A stretch of 64,000 nt of DNA from Ectothiorhodospira shaposhnikovii (lineage in GTDB: Bacteria > Pseudomonadota > Gammaproteobacteria > Ectothiorhodospirales > Ectothiorhodospiraceae), in the NCBI RefSeq assembly GCF_016584105.1, contig NZ_NRSM01000015.1, forward strand, positions 27,405-91,404. Reading direction: 5' to 3'. Numbering within the stretch: the stretch's first letter is position 1; every line of letters begins with the position of its first letter. Positions 18,868-29,348 of the stretch are shown here, piece after piece. Below the pieces are notes generated by a model that was not told the DNA's origin, ran no database searches, and was given only the letters and a program-made list of their open reading frames with translations. Both the position numbers and the translations under genes were made by a program.

Positions 18868-20316
18868 CTATAGCTTGTCTTCACCTTCCGGGGCCAGATC
18901 TCCCAGGCCATAACGCCTGAGTTTCACATAGAAACTCTGCCGGCTCAGCCCCAGCATCTCTGCGGCCGAAGCGCGGTTGTCATTGGTCAACTCCAGGGCG
19001 GCCTCAATGCACAGACGTTCGATCATGTCGGTACTTTCCCGCACCAGATCCTTGAGCGGCACGCGCCCGACCAACTCGGTGAGCTGTTCGACCGAGCGCG
19101 GGCCATCGCGCACGATCACGGACTGCCTGGGCATGCGCGCCCCCACACTGCGGATGGTGAAACCCAGACAGGGATTATCCACATCCAGCACCGCCACCGC
19201 GGAAATCTCCACTTCCGCGGAAGAACCGTATTCCCCCCGAAGCGCGGTACTCAGCAGACGCACGGAGCCGTGTTCACGCAGATTGCTGATCAGGACGCTC
19301 AGGTCTACGCCGGGGCGGCCCAGCCAACGCCCGAGGGACTGTCCCCGCACCTGATCTTCAGTGGGCATCTGGGTCAATTCGAGAAAGGCAAGGTTCGCGG
19401 TCAATATGCGCCCACTCAAATCGGTGACCACAAATCCATCAGGGGCCCGCTCCACCAGGTCAAGCACCCGGGAGTGGGTCCGCGGCCCCACCGACGACAG
19501 GACATCCAGCACCGGGCAACGTAACCGGATCAAAAAATGGGAAGCGTTGTCCTGGCGAAACAGGGAAGCAGCAACGATGAATTCCCGCTTGCCCTCCAGG
19601 GAACGGACCGTGACATCGTCTGCATGACCGGTGGCACGCACCGTGGCAAGCATGTCCTGTATGGACTGGGTATTTTCCAGGTCAAAACCTTCGGGGAATA
19701 CCTTGCCGACCATTCTGCCGGTGGTTTCCCCCAGCAGTTCACAGGCGGCCGGATTGGCCTCAACCACCTTGTGAGTGGCGGCATCCATGATGAGGACGGC
19801 TTCGGAAGCCACCTGAAACAGCAGACGATAACGGGTCTCGGCATGACGCAGGCGCGAGTATTCACGCTCCATCATCTGCTGGGATTCCACCAGTCGGCGC
19901 TGCAGCGTCGCAATACTGCGCAGGTCCCTGCCCATGGCAACTACACGCCCATCATCCCCGACCCTGACAGCGGAATACATGACGGGCACATTCACGCCAC
20001 GGCCGGAGGGATGATTGACCTGGCGCCATCGTGGATTACAGGAGGCTCCCGCATCCCGAAGCAGTGCCTCGATCTTGCCGCGGCTATCCAGGGTGACGGT
20101 ATCGACCCAGGGCTTGCCCAGCCATTGCCCGTATCCTTCGGTGGAAAGTTCGTCGCTGCCAAAAGCCAGATCCTGGATGACGCCGGCATCATCCAGGACA
20201 AGGGAAACATCCGCCACCGCGGCAATCAACGCAGCCACCTGGTCGGGCTTCAGCTCCCCGAGCGACTGCTTTGGGGACTTGAACTGCTTCACGCGCTCCA
20301 CACTTATCGGTATCAA
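18868..20316 (-). CDS. ppsR: PpsR/CrtJ redox-responsive repressor of photosynthesis genes
   Basis: This 482-aa regulator has an N-terminal PAS-like domain (about 25-140), two further PAS domains (about 160-270 and 285-395), and a C-terminal Fis-type helix-turn-helix (about 436-475, ASAAEMLGLSRQSFYVKLRRYGL). Cys436 sits at the edge of the DNA-binding domain, at the position known to be redox-active in CrtJ/PpsR; Cys267 may match the second known Cys. The family represses bch, crt and puc genes in oxygen. The assigned start is TTG at 20316; a GTG at 20292 (VKQFKSP) is possible but its GGAG is too close. The stop of aerR is 20 bp upstream. Confidence 0.95.
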   Translation of the reverse strand: MIPISVERVKQFKSPKQSLGELKPDQVAALIAAVADVSLVLDDAGVIQDLAFGSDELSTEGYGQWLGKPWVDTVTLDSRGKIEALLRDAGASCNPRWRQVNHPSGRGVNVPVMYSAVRVGDDGRVVAMGRDLRSIATLQRRLVESQQMMEREYSRLRHAETRYRLLFQVASEAVLIMDAATHKVVEANPAACELLGETTGRMVGKVFPEGFDLENTQSIQDMLATVRATGHADDVTVRSLEGKREFIVAASLFRQDNASHFLIRLRCPVLDVLSSVGPRTHSRVLDLVERAPDGFVVTDLSGRILTANLAFLELTQMPTEDQVRGQSLGRWLGRPGVDLSVLISNLREHGSVRLLSTALRGEYGSSAEVEISAVAVLDVDNPCLGFTIRSVGARMPRQSVIVRDGPRSVEQLTELVGRVPLKDLVRESTDMIERLCIEAALELTNDNRASAAEMLGLSRQSFYVKLRRYGLGDLAPEGEDKL

Positions 20317-20336
20317 TCACTTGCGTCCAGATCACG

Positions 20337-21362
20337 TCAGATTTGCGAACTCATGCAAACCACTCGCCGGACCAGCATCTCTTCGGCACGTCGCACCGCG
20401 TCTTTGCCGTCCACCGCCGCCATGTCGGCACCTGCCACCGAAGCCAATCGTGGATTCTCCACAAACAGACGCCCTCCAACGAGTACGCCGATGGAAGGAT
20501 TTCGGGAGACACGACGTATCCCCCTGATCGTGCTGGACAGCTTTTCGAGCAGGAGGTCGCAACTGACGGACAGTGCCACCACGTCAAACCATTCCCTATG
20601 CACCAGATGATTGAGCTCGGTTGCGGTGATCGCAGGATCACAGGTGACTTCCCAACCTGCCCGACGAAAGAATTCTGACACCATCAACAGGCCAAATGTA
20701 TGGTGCTCTCCTGGAACGGGGGCCATCAGCACCCGTTTCTGACCAGGCGTCCCCTGGCCATGCTCCCCTGCAAAGAGGCCACCCAACTCCCTCAATACAT
20801 GCTGAAGCCGGCAGAGCCCCACGGTAACTTCGGTAAAATCCGCCTGATCAATGTCCCACAGCTCGCCCAGGCGTTTTGCCGTAGGGGCCAGCAACCGCAT
20901 GAATATGTCTTCCAGAGAGGCACCGCCCGCCCTCAGCATATCCACATAGGAGGACGCAGCAGCGGCATCATGCTCCATGACCAGTCGGGCAAACGCCTCC
21001 ACCGACTGCGAGGTGATGGGCACCGGCTGCGCACCCATGGGCTCGGCACCCCCACCCCGGGGCACGGAACGCTCCACTCCGGCACCCCCGGGCCGACGAC
21101 GGCCATCACCTTTTGCGCGGGTGCGGTGGACAAGCATCAGACGGGGGATGATCTCTCCCTCGATCACCCTGGACAGTTCGGTTCTCAGTCGCTCGGAGTC
21201 ATGGTCCGGGGGTGTCCCCACCATCTCGCCTTCACGGCAAGATCGTCCTGCCCCATCCGCGCCCGGCCCGTATCCGCCCCGTATGCGCGCCTCTCCATCT
21301 CCACCAGCACCGCGGGTCGGAACCCGGTCATCACGACTGGCCGGACGTCTCGCAGTCACCAT
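20337..21362 (-). CDS. aerR: AerR/PpaA cobalamin-binding antirepressor
   Basis: This 341-aa regulator pairs with PpsR. The C-terminal B12-binding Rossmann domain (about 205-330) has the ligand motif GEHHTFG (E219-x-H221-xx-G224), then VVALSVSCD and GVLVGGRLF. A helical B12-cap-like domain covers about 115-195. The first 110 residues are Gly/Arg-rich and poorly conserved in type. ATG 21362 has an excellent GGGGGGAG site. Met47 (21224) also has an AAGG site four bases upstream, so a short isoform is possible, as reported for Rhodobacter capsulatus AerR. AerR proteins use B12 and light to modulate PpsR/CrtJ. It is first in the leftward aerR-ppsR unit. Confidence 0.93.
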   Translation of the reverse strand: MVTARRPASRDDRVPTRGAGGDGEARIRGGYGPGADGAGRSCREGEMVGTPPDHDSERLRTELSRVIEGEIIPRLMLVHRTRAKGDGRRRPGGAGVERSVPRGGGAEPMGAQPVPITSQSVEAFARLVMEHDAAAASSYVDMLRAGGASLEDIFMRLLAPTAKRLGELWDIDQADFTEVTVGLCRLQHVLRELGGLFAGEHGQGTPGQKRVLMAPVPGEHHTFGLLMVSEFFRRAGWEVTCDPAITATELNHLVHREWFDVVALSVSCDLLLEKLSSTIRGIRRVSRNPSIGVLVGGRLFVENPRLASVAGADMAAVDGKDAVRRAEEMLVRRVVCMSSQI

Positions 21363-21609
21363 AAACTCCCCCCAGGACACCGAAAAGCCACCTTGGCGGT
21401 GACATCCGTAAGGCGCCAGGAAAACTGATGCCATTCTCCTGACAAATCGATCTTGGCAGTCTAGCAGGATGGGGACGTTTTTTGCCTACGAAAATCATGG
21501 TTGTCCATCCCGCAATTGTCAACCAATGCTTACGTCCACTTTAATTGACAAACCGGGGGCCCTTGTACAAACTCACGCCACCACGTTGAGTTGTCTGGAG
21601 AAAGGCGCA
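21363..21609. promoter_or_regulatory. Divergent control region between aerR and bchF
   Basis: These 247 bp separate the two arms of the photosynthesis cluster and hold no supported gene. For bchF, TTGACA (21545-21550) is followed after 15 bp by TACAAA. An inverted pair TTGTCAA (about 21516-21522) and TTGACAA (21545-21551) flanks it, and TGT-N12-ACG begins at about 21517, close to the PpsR/CrtJ consensus. AG-rich ribosome sites for bchF and aerR lie at the two ends. Binding by PpsR/AerR is inferred from family knowledge. Confidence 0.5.
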
Positions 21610-23372
<1,763 letters not shown>

Positions 23373-23376
23373 TGTC

Positions 23377-24984
23377 GTGCAACTGACGGTCTGGACCTAT
23401 GAGGGCCCACCCCATGTGGGCGCCATGCGCGTGGCCACCGGGATGGAAGGCCTCCATTACGTGATTCATGCACCGCAGGGTGACACCTATGCGGATCTGC
23501 TGTTCACCATGATCGAGCGTCGCGACAAGCGTCCGCCGGTGACCTACACCACGTTCAAGGGGCGTGATCTGGGCCAGGACACGGCCGAGCTGTTCATGGA
23601 CGCGGCCCGTGAGGCCTGTGACCGCTTCAAGCCCCAGGCAATGCTGGTCAGCTCATCCTGTACCGCGGAACTGATCCAGGATGATCCGGGCGGACTGGCC
23701 AAGGGTCTGGGCCTGCCCGTCCCCGCCATCCCGCTTGAACTGTCGTCCTACCAGCGCAAGGAAAACTGGGGCGCCTCGGAAGCCTTCTACCAGATCGTCC
23801 GTGGTCTGGCCGGCCCCCGCGCACCCGCCCCGGGCACCGAGCGCCCCTCTCGCCCCGAAGGGCAACGGCCCCGCTGCAATATCCTGGGCCCCACGGCCCT
23901 GGGGTTCCGGCACCGGGATGACGTTCAGGAAATCACCCGGTTGCTGAACAGCCTCGGGATTGATGTCCATGTGACCGCACCCATGGGTGCCACACCGATG
24001 GACATCACCCGCCTGGGCGAAGCCGACTTCAATGTGGTCCTCTATCCCGAGATTGCCGCCACCGCCGCCAAATGGCTGGAACGGATGTTCAGGCAACCCT
24101 TCACCAAGGTCGTGCCCATCGGGGTCGGCGCCACCCGCGAATTCATCGCCGAGGTGGCCGCCCTGGCCGGTGTCGACCCGGAACCAGCGCTACGGGACGG
24201 CGATTCCCGTCTACCCTGGTATTCACGGTCGGTGGACTCCAACTATCTCACCGGCAAGCGGGTGTTCATTTTCGGCGACGCCACCCACGCGGTTGCGGCG
24301 GCCCGGATCGCCACCGAGGAATTCGGCTTCACCGTGGTGGGGCTGGGCACCTATAGCCGGGAATTTGCCCGGGAGGTGCGAGAGGCGGCCAGGCAGTATG
24401 ATATCGAGCCCCTGATCACCGATGATTATCTGGAAGTGGAAGCCCAGGTGGCGGAACTGCATCCGGAACTGGTCCTGGGTACCCAGATGGAACGGCACAT
24501 TGCCAAACGCCTGGGCGTGGGTTGCGCCGTCATCTCCGCGCCGGTCCATGTACAGGACTTCCCTGCCCGCTATGCCCCACAGATGGGTTTTGGCGGTGCC
24601 AACGTCCTGTTCGACACCTGGGTTCACCCCCTGATGATGGGCCTGGAAGAACATCTGCTGGGCATGTTCCGGGAAGACTTCGAGTTCCACGCCGAGGCCG
24701 GCCCCTCGCACCTGGGCGCCAGCGCGCCGGCGGAAACCCGCGCCGTGGAACCGACCCTGTCGGCCGCGCCCGCCGCCGAGACCACGCCGGAAACGACACC
24801 CGAGGCAACACCCGACGATGGCGAGCCGGTCTGGTCGCCGGAGGCGGAAAAGGAGCTGCGCAAGATTCCCTTCTTCGTACGCGGCAAGGCACGACGCAAC
24901 ACCGAGCGCTTTGCCAAGGAACGGGGAATCAGCCGTATCGAGATCGACACCCTGTATGACGCCAAGGCGCACTTCGGCCGGTGA
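23377..24984 (+). CDS. bchB: Dark-operative protochlorophyllide reductase subunit B
   Basis: This 535-aa NifK-like partner of BchN starts with GTG ([28 protein letters not shown]). The cluster-ligand Asp lies in [12 protein letters not shown], as in known BchB, and CTAEL follows. The catalytic body ends near residue 445. An Ala/Pro/Thr-rich linker of about 45 residues then leads to the small C-terminal domain [23 protein letters not shown] that closes over the substrate. The linker is longer than I would expect for the family but does not disturb either domain. The next gene is bchM, not the usual bchH. Confidence 0.96.
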   Translation: MQLTVWTYEGPPHVGAMRVATGMEGLHYVIHAPQGDTYADLLFTMIERRDKRPPVTYTTFKGRDLGQDTAELFMDAAREACDRFKPQAMLVSSSCTAELIQDDPGGLAKGLGLPVPAIPLELSSYQRKENWGASEAFYQIVRGLAGPRAPAPGTERPSRPEGQRPRCNILGPTALGFRHRDDVQEITRLLNSLGIDVHVTAPMGATPMDITRLGEADFNVVLYPEIAATAAKWLERMFRQPFTKVVPIGVGATREFIAEVAALAGVDPEPALRDGDSRLPWYSRSVDSNYLTGKRVFIFGDATHAVAAARIATEEFGFTVVGLGTYSREFAREVREAARQYDIEPLITDDYLEVEAQVAELHPELVLGTQMERHIAKRLGVGCAVISAPVHVQDFPARYAPQMGFGGANVLFDTWVHPLMMGLEEHLLGMFREDFEFHAEAGPSHLGASAPAETRAVEPTLSAAPAAETTPETTPEATPDDGEPVWSPEAEKELRKIPFFVRGKARRNTERFAKERGISRIEIDTLYDAKAHFGR

Positions 24985-25033
24985 GCCATGCCGGTACGAA
25001 TTTCATGCATGCCCTGTCCTGATCAGGATGAAT

Positions 25034-25073
25034 GGCCTGCGGGGATGAGGACTTCCCCGCGGCCGACTATAAT
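25034..25073 (+). promoter_or_regulatory. Hairpin and TATAAT box in the bchB-bchM gap
   Basis: In the 132-bp gap a stem GCGGGGA / TCCCCGC (about 25039-25059), framed by GGCC on both sides, is followed at 25068-25073 by a perfect TATAAT. There is no good -35 at 17 bp, and the stem occupies that place. It may be a terminator-like structure, an operator or a promoter for bchM-lhaA-puh. No remnant of bchH or bchL is readable here. Confidence 0.4.
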
Positions 25074-25116
25074 CAGGGGCCATGCAGCCCCATTTTGACT
25101 GACACGGATTTGCCCG

Positions 25117-25836
25117 ATGCCCTCTTCCTCCTATCAGAAGCGACGCGGCCAGCTGGAAACCTACTTCGACCGGACCGCCGTCGATGCCTGGAAAAAGCTG
25201 ACCTCCGACACGCCACTGGGCCGCATTCGTGCCACGGTGCGTGCCGGTCGTGAGCAAATGCGCAACACCCTGCTGGACTGGCTGCCTCAGGATCTCACGG
25301 GCAAGTGGGTCCTGGATGCCGGCTGCGGCACGGGCATGCTTTCGGTGGAGGCCGCCCGTCGCGGGGCCCACGTGATCGCCATCGACCTGTCCCAAAATCT
25401 GGTGGACATGGCCCGCGAGCGTGCCGAATCCGAAGACCTGGGCACCGGCGAGATCAAGTTCCATGTGGGCGACTACCTGGACCCCAAGCTGGGAGAATTC
25501 GACTACGTGGTGGCCATGGACTCCCTGATCCACTACCAGTCACAGGACATCGTCCAGGCCCTTTCGGTGCTGGCCGCCCGCACCCATGCGAGCCTGCTGT
25601 TCACCTTCGCCCCCCGCACCCCGGCCCTGGCCGTCATGCATGCGGTGGGCAAGGTCTTCCCCAAGAGCGACCGCTCCCCCGCCATCGAACCGGTGGCCGA
25701 AAAGACACTGCTGAAACTGGTCGCCGCCGAACCCGCCCTGGACGGCTGGAAACCCATGCGGACCCATCGCATCACCAAGGGGTTTTACACCTCCCAGGCA
25801 CTGGAATTGAGCACAGGCAGGAATGATGTGACGTGA
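25117..25836 (+). CDS. bchM: Magnesium protoporphyrin IX O-methyltransferase
   Basis: This SAM methyltransferase of 239 aa methylates the C13 propionate of Mg-protoporphyrin. It has the BchM N-terminus RRGQLETYFDRTAVDAWKKLT and SAM motif I VLDAGCGTGMLSVEAARRGA, then VVAMDSLIHYQ. The length is usual. Its stop overlaps the lhaA GTG start (GTGA), giving coupling to the assembly factor. Confidence 0.95.
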   Translation: MPSSSYQKRRGQLETYFDRTAVDAWKKLTSDTPLGRIRATVRAGREQMRNTLLDWLPQDLTGKWVLDAGCGTGMLSVEAARRGAHVIAIDLSQNLVDMARERAESEDLGTGEIKFHVGDYLDPKLGEFDYVVAMDSLIHYQSQDIVQALSVLAARTHASLLFTFAPRTPALAVMHAVGKVFPKSDRSPAIEPVAEKTLLKLVAAEPALDGWKPMRTHRITKGFYTSQALELSTGRNDVT

Positions 25837-27269
25837 AGGCCGTCAGCCGACAGATCGCCAGGGCGCTGTCCCAGCTAGGGCCGCGCTTTCTGCCCTTTGC
25901 CGATGCAGCCACCCGGGATCTACCCCTGGGACGACTGTTGCGCCTGTCCCTGTTCCAGCTCTCGGTGGGCATGTCCATCGTCCTGCTGACAGGCACCCTC
26001 AACCGCGTCATGATCGTGGAACTGGGCCTGTCGGCGGCCCTGGTGGCCCTGATGGTCGCCCTGCCGGTCCTGTTTGCTCCCTTCCGCGTCCTCATCGGTC
26101 ACCGTTCCGACACCCATCGTTCCGCCCTGGGCTGGCGCCGCGTGCCCTACATCTGGATCGGCACGCTGATGCAGTTCGGCGGTCTGGCATTCATGCCCTT
26201 TGCCCTGCTGCTCATGTCCACCGGCGGCGAGATGGGACCGGAATGGGCGGGGCCCGCGGCGGCCGCACTGGCCTTCTTCCTGACCGGCGCCGGCCTGCAT
26301 ACCACCCAGACCGCGGGACTGGCCCTGGCCACCGACCTGGCCCCGGAAGACAAGCGTCCCCGGGTGGTCGCGCTGCTCTATACCATGCTGCTGGTGGGCA
26401 TGCTGATCAGCGCCCTCACCCTGGGTGCCCTGCTGATTGATTTCAGCGAAATGAAACTGATCCAGGTCATACAAGGCGCGGCTGTCGTGACTTTCCTTGT
26501 AAATTGTCTGGCATTATGGAAACAAGAGGCGCGTAACCCTGCACGCACCTCGAAGAACGCACCGCGGCAGCCTTTCAAGGAGGCTTGGCGCAATTACATG
26601 AGCCAGAGCCATGCGATGCGTTTTCTCGTGGTGGTGGGGCTGGGAACGGCCGGTTTCCAGATGCAGGACATATTATTGGAGCCTTACGGCGGAGAAATTC
26701 TGGGGTTGTCCGTCAGTGCCACGACGACACTGACGGCTTTACTTGCGGGCGGCACCCTGGCCTCCCTGGCCTTTGCGGCCTGGTGGCTCAGCCGCGGCGG
26801 GAACCCTTATCGGCTCTCGGCCCTGGGCGCGCTGATCGGCATTGGTGCGTTCACGGCGGTGATCCTTGCAGCACCCATGGATTCGGCGTTGCTGTTCCGT
26901 ATCGGTGCCACTTGCATCGGTTTCGGTACAGGCTTTTTCGCCGTGGGCACATTGATTGCGGCCATGAGCCGGGAGAATGGTGGGCAAAGCGGTATCGCAC
27001 TGGGTGCCTGGGGCGCCGTTCAGGCAACCGCCCTGGGCCTGGGAATCATCCTGGGGGGTGTGATCCGCGACATCGTCAACGCCATGACCAGCAGGGAACT
27101 GCTGGGTCCGTCCCTGACCGGTCCGGAAATTGGCTATGCGGTGGTCTACCATATTGAAATAGTGTTGTTGTTTGCCACACTCATCGCGATCGGACCGCTC
27201 GTGCGCAGCAAGGGCGTTTCCCGAGAGCAATCTTCATCGAGGTTCGGCATGGCCGACTTCCCCGGCTAG
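25833..27269 (+). CDS. lhaA: LhaA/PucC-family light-harvesting 1 assembly protein
   Basis: This 478-aa MFS-like membrane protein has 12 predicted helices. It belongs to the bacteriochlorophyll delivery (PucC/LhaA) family needed for LH1 antenna assembly. Typical segments are RLSLFQLSVGMSIVLLTGTLNRVMIVELG, FAPFRVLIGHRSDTHRSALGWRRVPYIW and GAGLHTTQTAGLALATDLAPE. LhaA rather than PucC is favoured by its place between bchM and puhA, the standard superoperon order. Confidence 0.94.
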   Translation: MKAVSRQIARALSQLGPRFLPFADAATRDLPLGRLLRLSLFQLSVGMSIVLLTGTLNRVMIVELGLSAALVALMVALPVLFAPFRVLIGHRSDTHRSALGWRRVPYIWIGTLMQFGGLAFMPFALLLMSTGGEMGPEWAGPAAAALAFFLTGAGLHTTQTAGLALATDLAPEDKRPRVVALLYTMLLVGMLISALTLGALLIDFSEMKLIQVIQGAAVVTFLVNCLALWKQEARNPARTSKNAPRQPFKEAWRNYMSQSHAMRFLVVVGLGTAGFQMQDILLEPYGGEILGLSVSATTTLTALLAGGTLASLAFAAWWLSRGGNPYRLSALGALIGIGAFTAVILAAPMDSALLFRIGATCIGFGTGFFAVGTLIAAMSRENGGQSGIALGAWGAVQATALGLGIILGGVIRDIVNAMTSRELLGPSLTGPEIGYAVVYHIEIVLLFATLIAIGPLVRSKGVSREQSSSRFGMADFPG

Positions 27270-27295
27270 GCCACTCGAAACCTGGAGGAAATGCA

Positions 27296-28126
27296 ATGCC
27301 AACCGGTGCCATTACTGAATATATGGATGTCGCGCAAGTCACGCTGTACGTCTTCTGGTTCTTCTTTGCAGGCCTAGTTTATTACCTCCACCGCGAAAAC
27401 AAGCGGGAGGGGTATCCACTGGAGTCTGATCGTTCCCCCTACATCACGGTTCAGGGCTTCCCGCCCGCGCCTGGTCCCAAGCAGTTCCTGACTGCAGACG
27501 GCGGCGCCATCATCATTGCCAACGGCAACCCCGACACCCGTGAAGTACATGCCAAGCCCTGCAACCCGTTCCCCGGCTCGCCGCTGGAACCCACCGGCAA
27601 TCCCATGATTGACGGCGTGGGTCCCGCCTCCTGGGCACAGCGTGCCGATGAGCCCGATGTCACCATGGACGGCGCACCCCGCATCGTCCCCATGCGCGCC
27701 ACCAGCCACGGCTTCGGCGTGCCTTCCCGTGACCCCGACCCCCGCGGCATGCCCGTTTACGCCGCTGACGGCAAGGTGGCCGGTACCGTGCGTGACATCT
27801 GGGTTGACCGCTCCGAAGCCATGCCCCGTTACCTGGAAGTGGAAGTCAATTCCGAGATCGCCAACCGTACCGTACTGGTGCCGATGTTCCTCTCCAAGGT
27901 GGCCCGTGCCGCCAAGGCCAAGGCAGGTGCCAGCCTGGGTGAGCGCATGATCGACGGTCGTCCCTTCGAGGTACGCGTGGTGTCCGTGATGTCCCATCAC
28001 TTCGCCGATGCCCCCTTGACCCGCAACGCCGAGTCCGTCACCCGCCTGGAAGAAGACCGCATCATGGCCTACTTCGGTGGTGGTCACTTCTACGCCGCCA
28101 AGGAACGCAGGGAAGCCTTCCTGTGA
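27296..28126 (+). CDS. puhA: Photosynthetic reaction centre H subunit
   Basis: This 276-aa H subunit covers the cytoplasmic face of the type-2 reaction centre and shapes proton delivery to QB. It has one N-terminal transmembrane helix (about 12-31, VTLYVFWFFFAGLVYYLHR) followed by RENKREGYPLES, and a cytoplasmic PRC-barrel domain (VAGTVRDIWVDRSEAMPRYLEVEV). A strong GGAGGAAATGCA leader precedes the ATG, as expected for an abundant protein. The stop overlaps the puhB GTG start. Confidence 0.97.
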   Translation: MPTGAITEYMDVAQVTLYVFWFFFAGLVYYLHRENKREGYPLESDRSPYITVQGFPPAPGPKQFLTADGGAIIIANGNPDTREVHAKPCNPFPGSPLEPTGNPMIDGVGPASWAQRADEPDVTMDGAPRIVPMRATSHGFGVPSRDPDPRGMPVYAADGKVAGTVRDIWVDRSEAMPRYLEVEVNSEIANRTVLVPMFLSKVARAAKAKAGASLGERMIDGRPFEVRVVSVMSHHFADAPLTRNAESVTRLEEDRIMAYFGGGHFYAAKERREAFL

Positions 28127-28806
28127 GTCACGACGACCACGCTCCTGAACCGATCCGTGGTCTGCCCGAGCTCCCCCCCGAGGGGGAGCACATACTGTGG
28201 CAAGGCGCCCCCCTGTGGGGCGCCCTCGCCCGGCGGGCCTTTCATGTCAGAAAGGTCATGGTCTATCTGGGTATTTTTCTTGCCGCCCGGGGCAGCTACA
28301 GCCTGATGCAAGGCGCCTCCATTCCCGGAGCCCTGGCTGACACCGCCCTGGTCTTTACCCTGTCCGTGACCGCGGTAGCCCTGCTCTACCTGCTGGCCTG
28401 GCTGATGGCACGCGCCACGGTCTACACCATCACGAATCGTCGCATCGTCATCCGCTTCGGGGTCGCCATCCAGTTGTCGGTGAACCTGCCCTACCAGGTG
28501 ATCAGATCCGCGTCTCTCAAGGCCTACTCTGATGGCACGGGCGACATACCCTTGGTGCTTGAACCTCCGGAAAGGGTGTCATACCTCATCATGTGGCCCC
28601 ATGTACGTCCGTGGCGACTCCTGACCCCTCAACCCATGATGCGTTGCATTCCTGATGCCAAGCGCGTTGCAGAACTGCTGGGCAAGGCAATCCATGGCGA
28701 ATATGTGCCGGCCGACCCGAATGCCAGGCCTGAACTGACCGGCATGCTGTCCGGCTCGGTACGCAGAACCGATTCCAACCAGACCTCAAGTCAGACCGCA
28801 TCATGA
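28123..28806 (+). CDS. puhB: PuhB reaction-centre assembly protein
   Basis: This 227-aa membrane protein has a bacterial PH-like domain (TITNRRIVIRFGVAIQLSVNLPYQVI). It begins with a GTG overlapping the puhA stop and shows EHILWQGAPLWGALARRAFHVRKVMVYLG, typical of PuhB. Two or three hydrophobic helices precede the PH-like fold. Family knowledge: PuhB helps reaction-centre assembly. It overlaps puhC by 4 bp. Confidence 0.93.
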   Translation: MSHDDHAPEPIRGLPELPPEGEHILWQGAPLWGALARRAFHVRKVMVYLGIFLAARGSYSLMQGASIPGALADTALVFTLSVTAVALLYLLAWLMARATVYTITNRRIVIRFGVAIQLSVNLPYQVIRSASLKAYSDGTGDIPLVLEPPERVSYLIMWPHVRPWRLLTPQPMMRCIPDAKRVAELLGKAIHGEYVPADPNARPELTGMLSGSVRRTDSNQTSSQTAS

Positions 28807-29297
28807 ATGAACAACCGGCGAGACATCGTGCCAACACCACACTGATGCTCTCCGGGCTGGCGGCATTGGCCGTGGCCCTGAGCGCCGGGGTATATTACCT
28901 CGGCGCCAGTGCCACCTCTGCCAGGTTCGTGCCTGCCCAGGCGGACCCGGCGGAATCCGGAGACGCTCAGGCCACCGTCATGCAGACCCTGGATCTGCGT
29001 ACCGAAGACCGCCCTGGTGGTTATCTGGCGATTCTTGACGGATCCAACGACCGGATCCTCCAGGTGCTGGGACCGGCCGAAGGCGGCTTCATGCGCCCCG
29101 TCCTGCGCATTATCATGCTGGATCGACGTACAGAAGAAGAAAAACGCTCCCCTTCGCTCCTGCGTCTGACGCGCTGGTCCAACGGCAGCCTGACCCTTGA
29201 AGACCCGGCTACCGGCTTGCGCTATGAGCTTAATGCGTTCGGCCCCACCAATGCCGGTGCGTTCGCAAGACTTCTGGATATCGCGAAGGACTCCTGA
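28803..29297 (+). CDS. puhC: PuhC photosynthetic complex assembly protein
   Basis: This 164-aa protein has one N-terminal transmembrane helix (about 17-38, LMLSGLAALAVALSAGVYYLG) and a periplasmic domain with DRPGGYLAILDGSNDRILQVLGP and RWSNGSLTLEDPATGLRYELNAFG, typical of PuhC. The family promotes reaction-centre and LH1 assembly. It overlaps puhB, and puhE follows after 51 bp. Confidence 0.93.
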   Translation: MNEQPARHRANTTLMLSGLAALAVALSAGVYYLGASATSARFVPAQADPAESGDAQATVMQTLDLRTEDRPGGYLAILDGSNDRILQVLGPAEGGFMRPVLRIIMLDRRTEEEKRSPSLLRLTRWSNGSLTLEDPATGLRYELNAFGPTNAGAFARLLDIAKDS

Positions 29298-29348
29298 GTC
29301 CTGGCAATCCATTGCGCGCAAGGCCGCGAAACCGGGTAAACTGAATCC

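Noticed and set aside
24985..25116. Possible remnant of bchH or bchL between bchB and bchM
   Set aside because: All frames in this gap were read by eye; none shows a P-loop, a BchL C-terminus or BchH-like residues.
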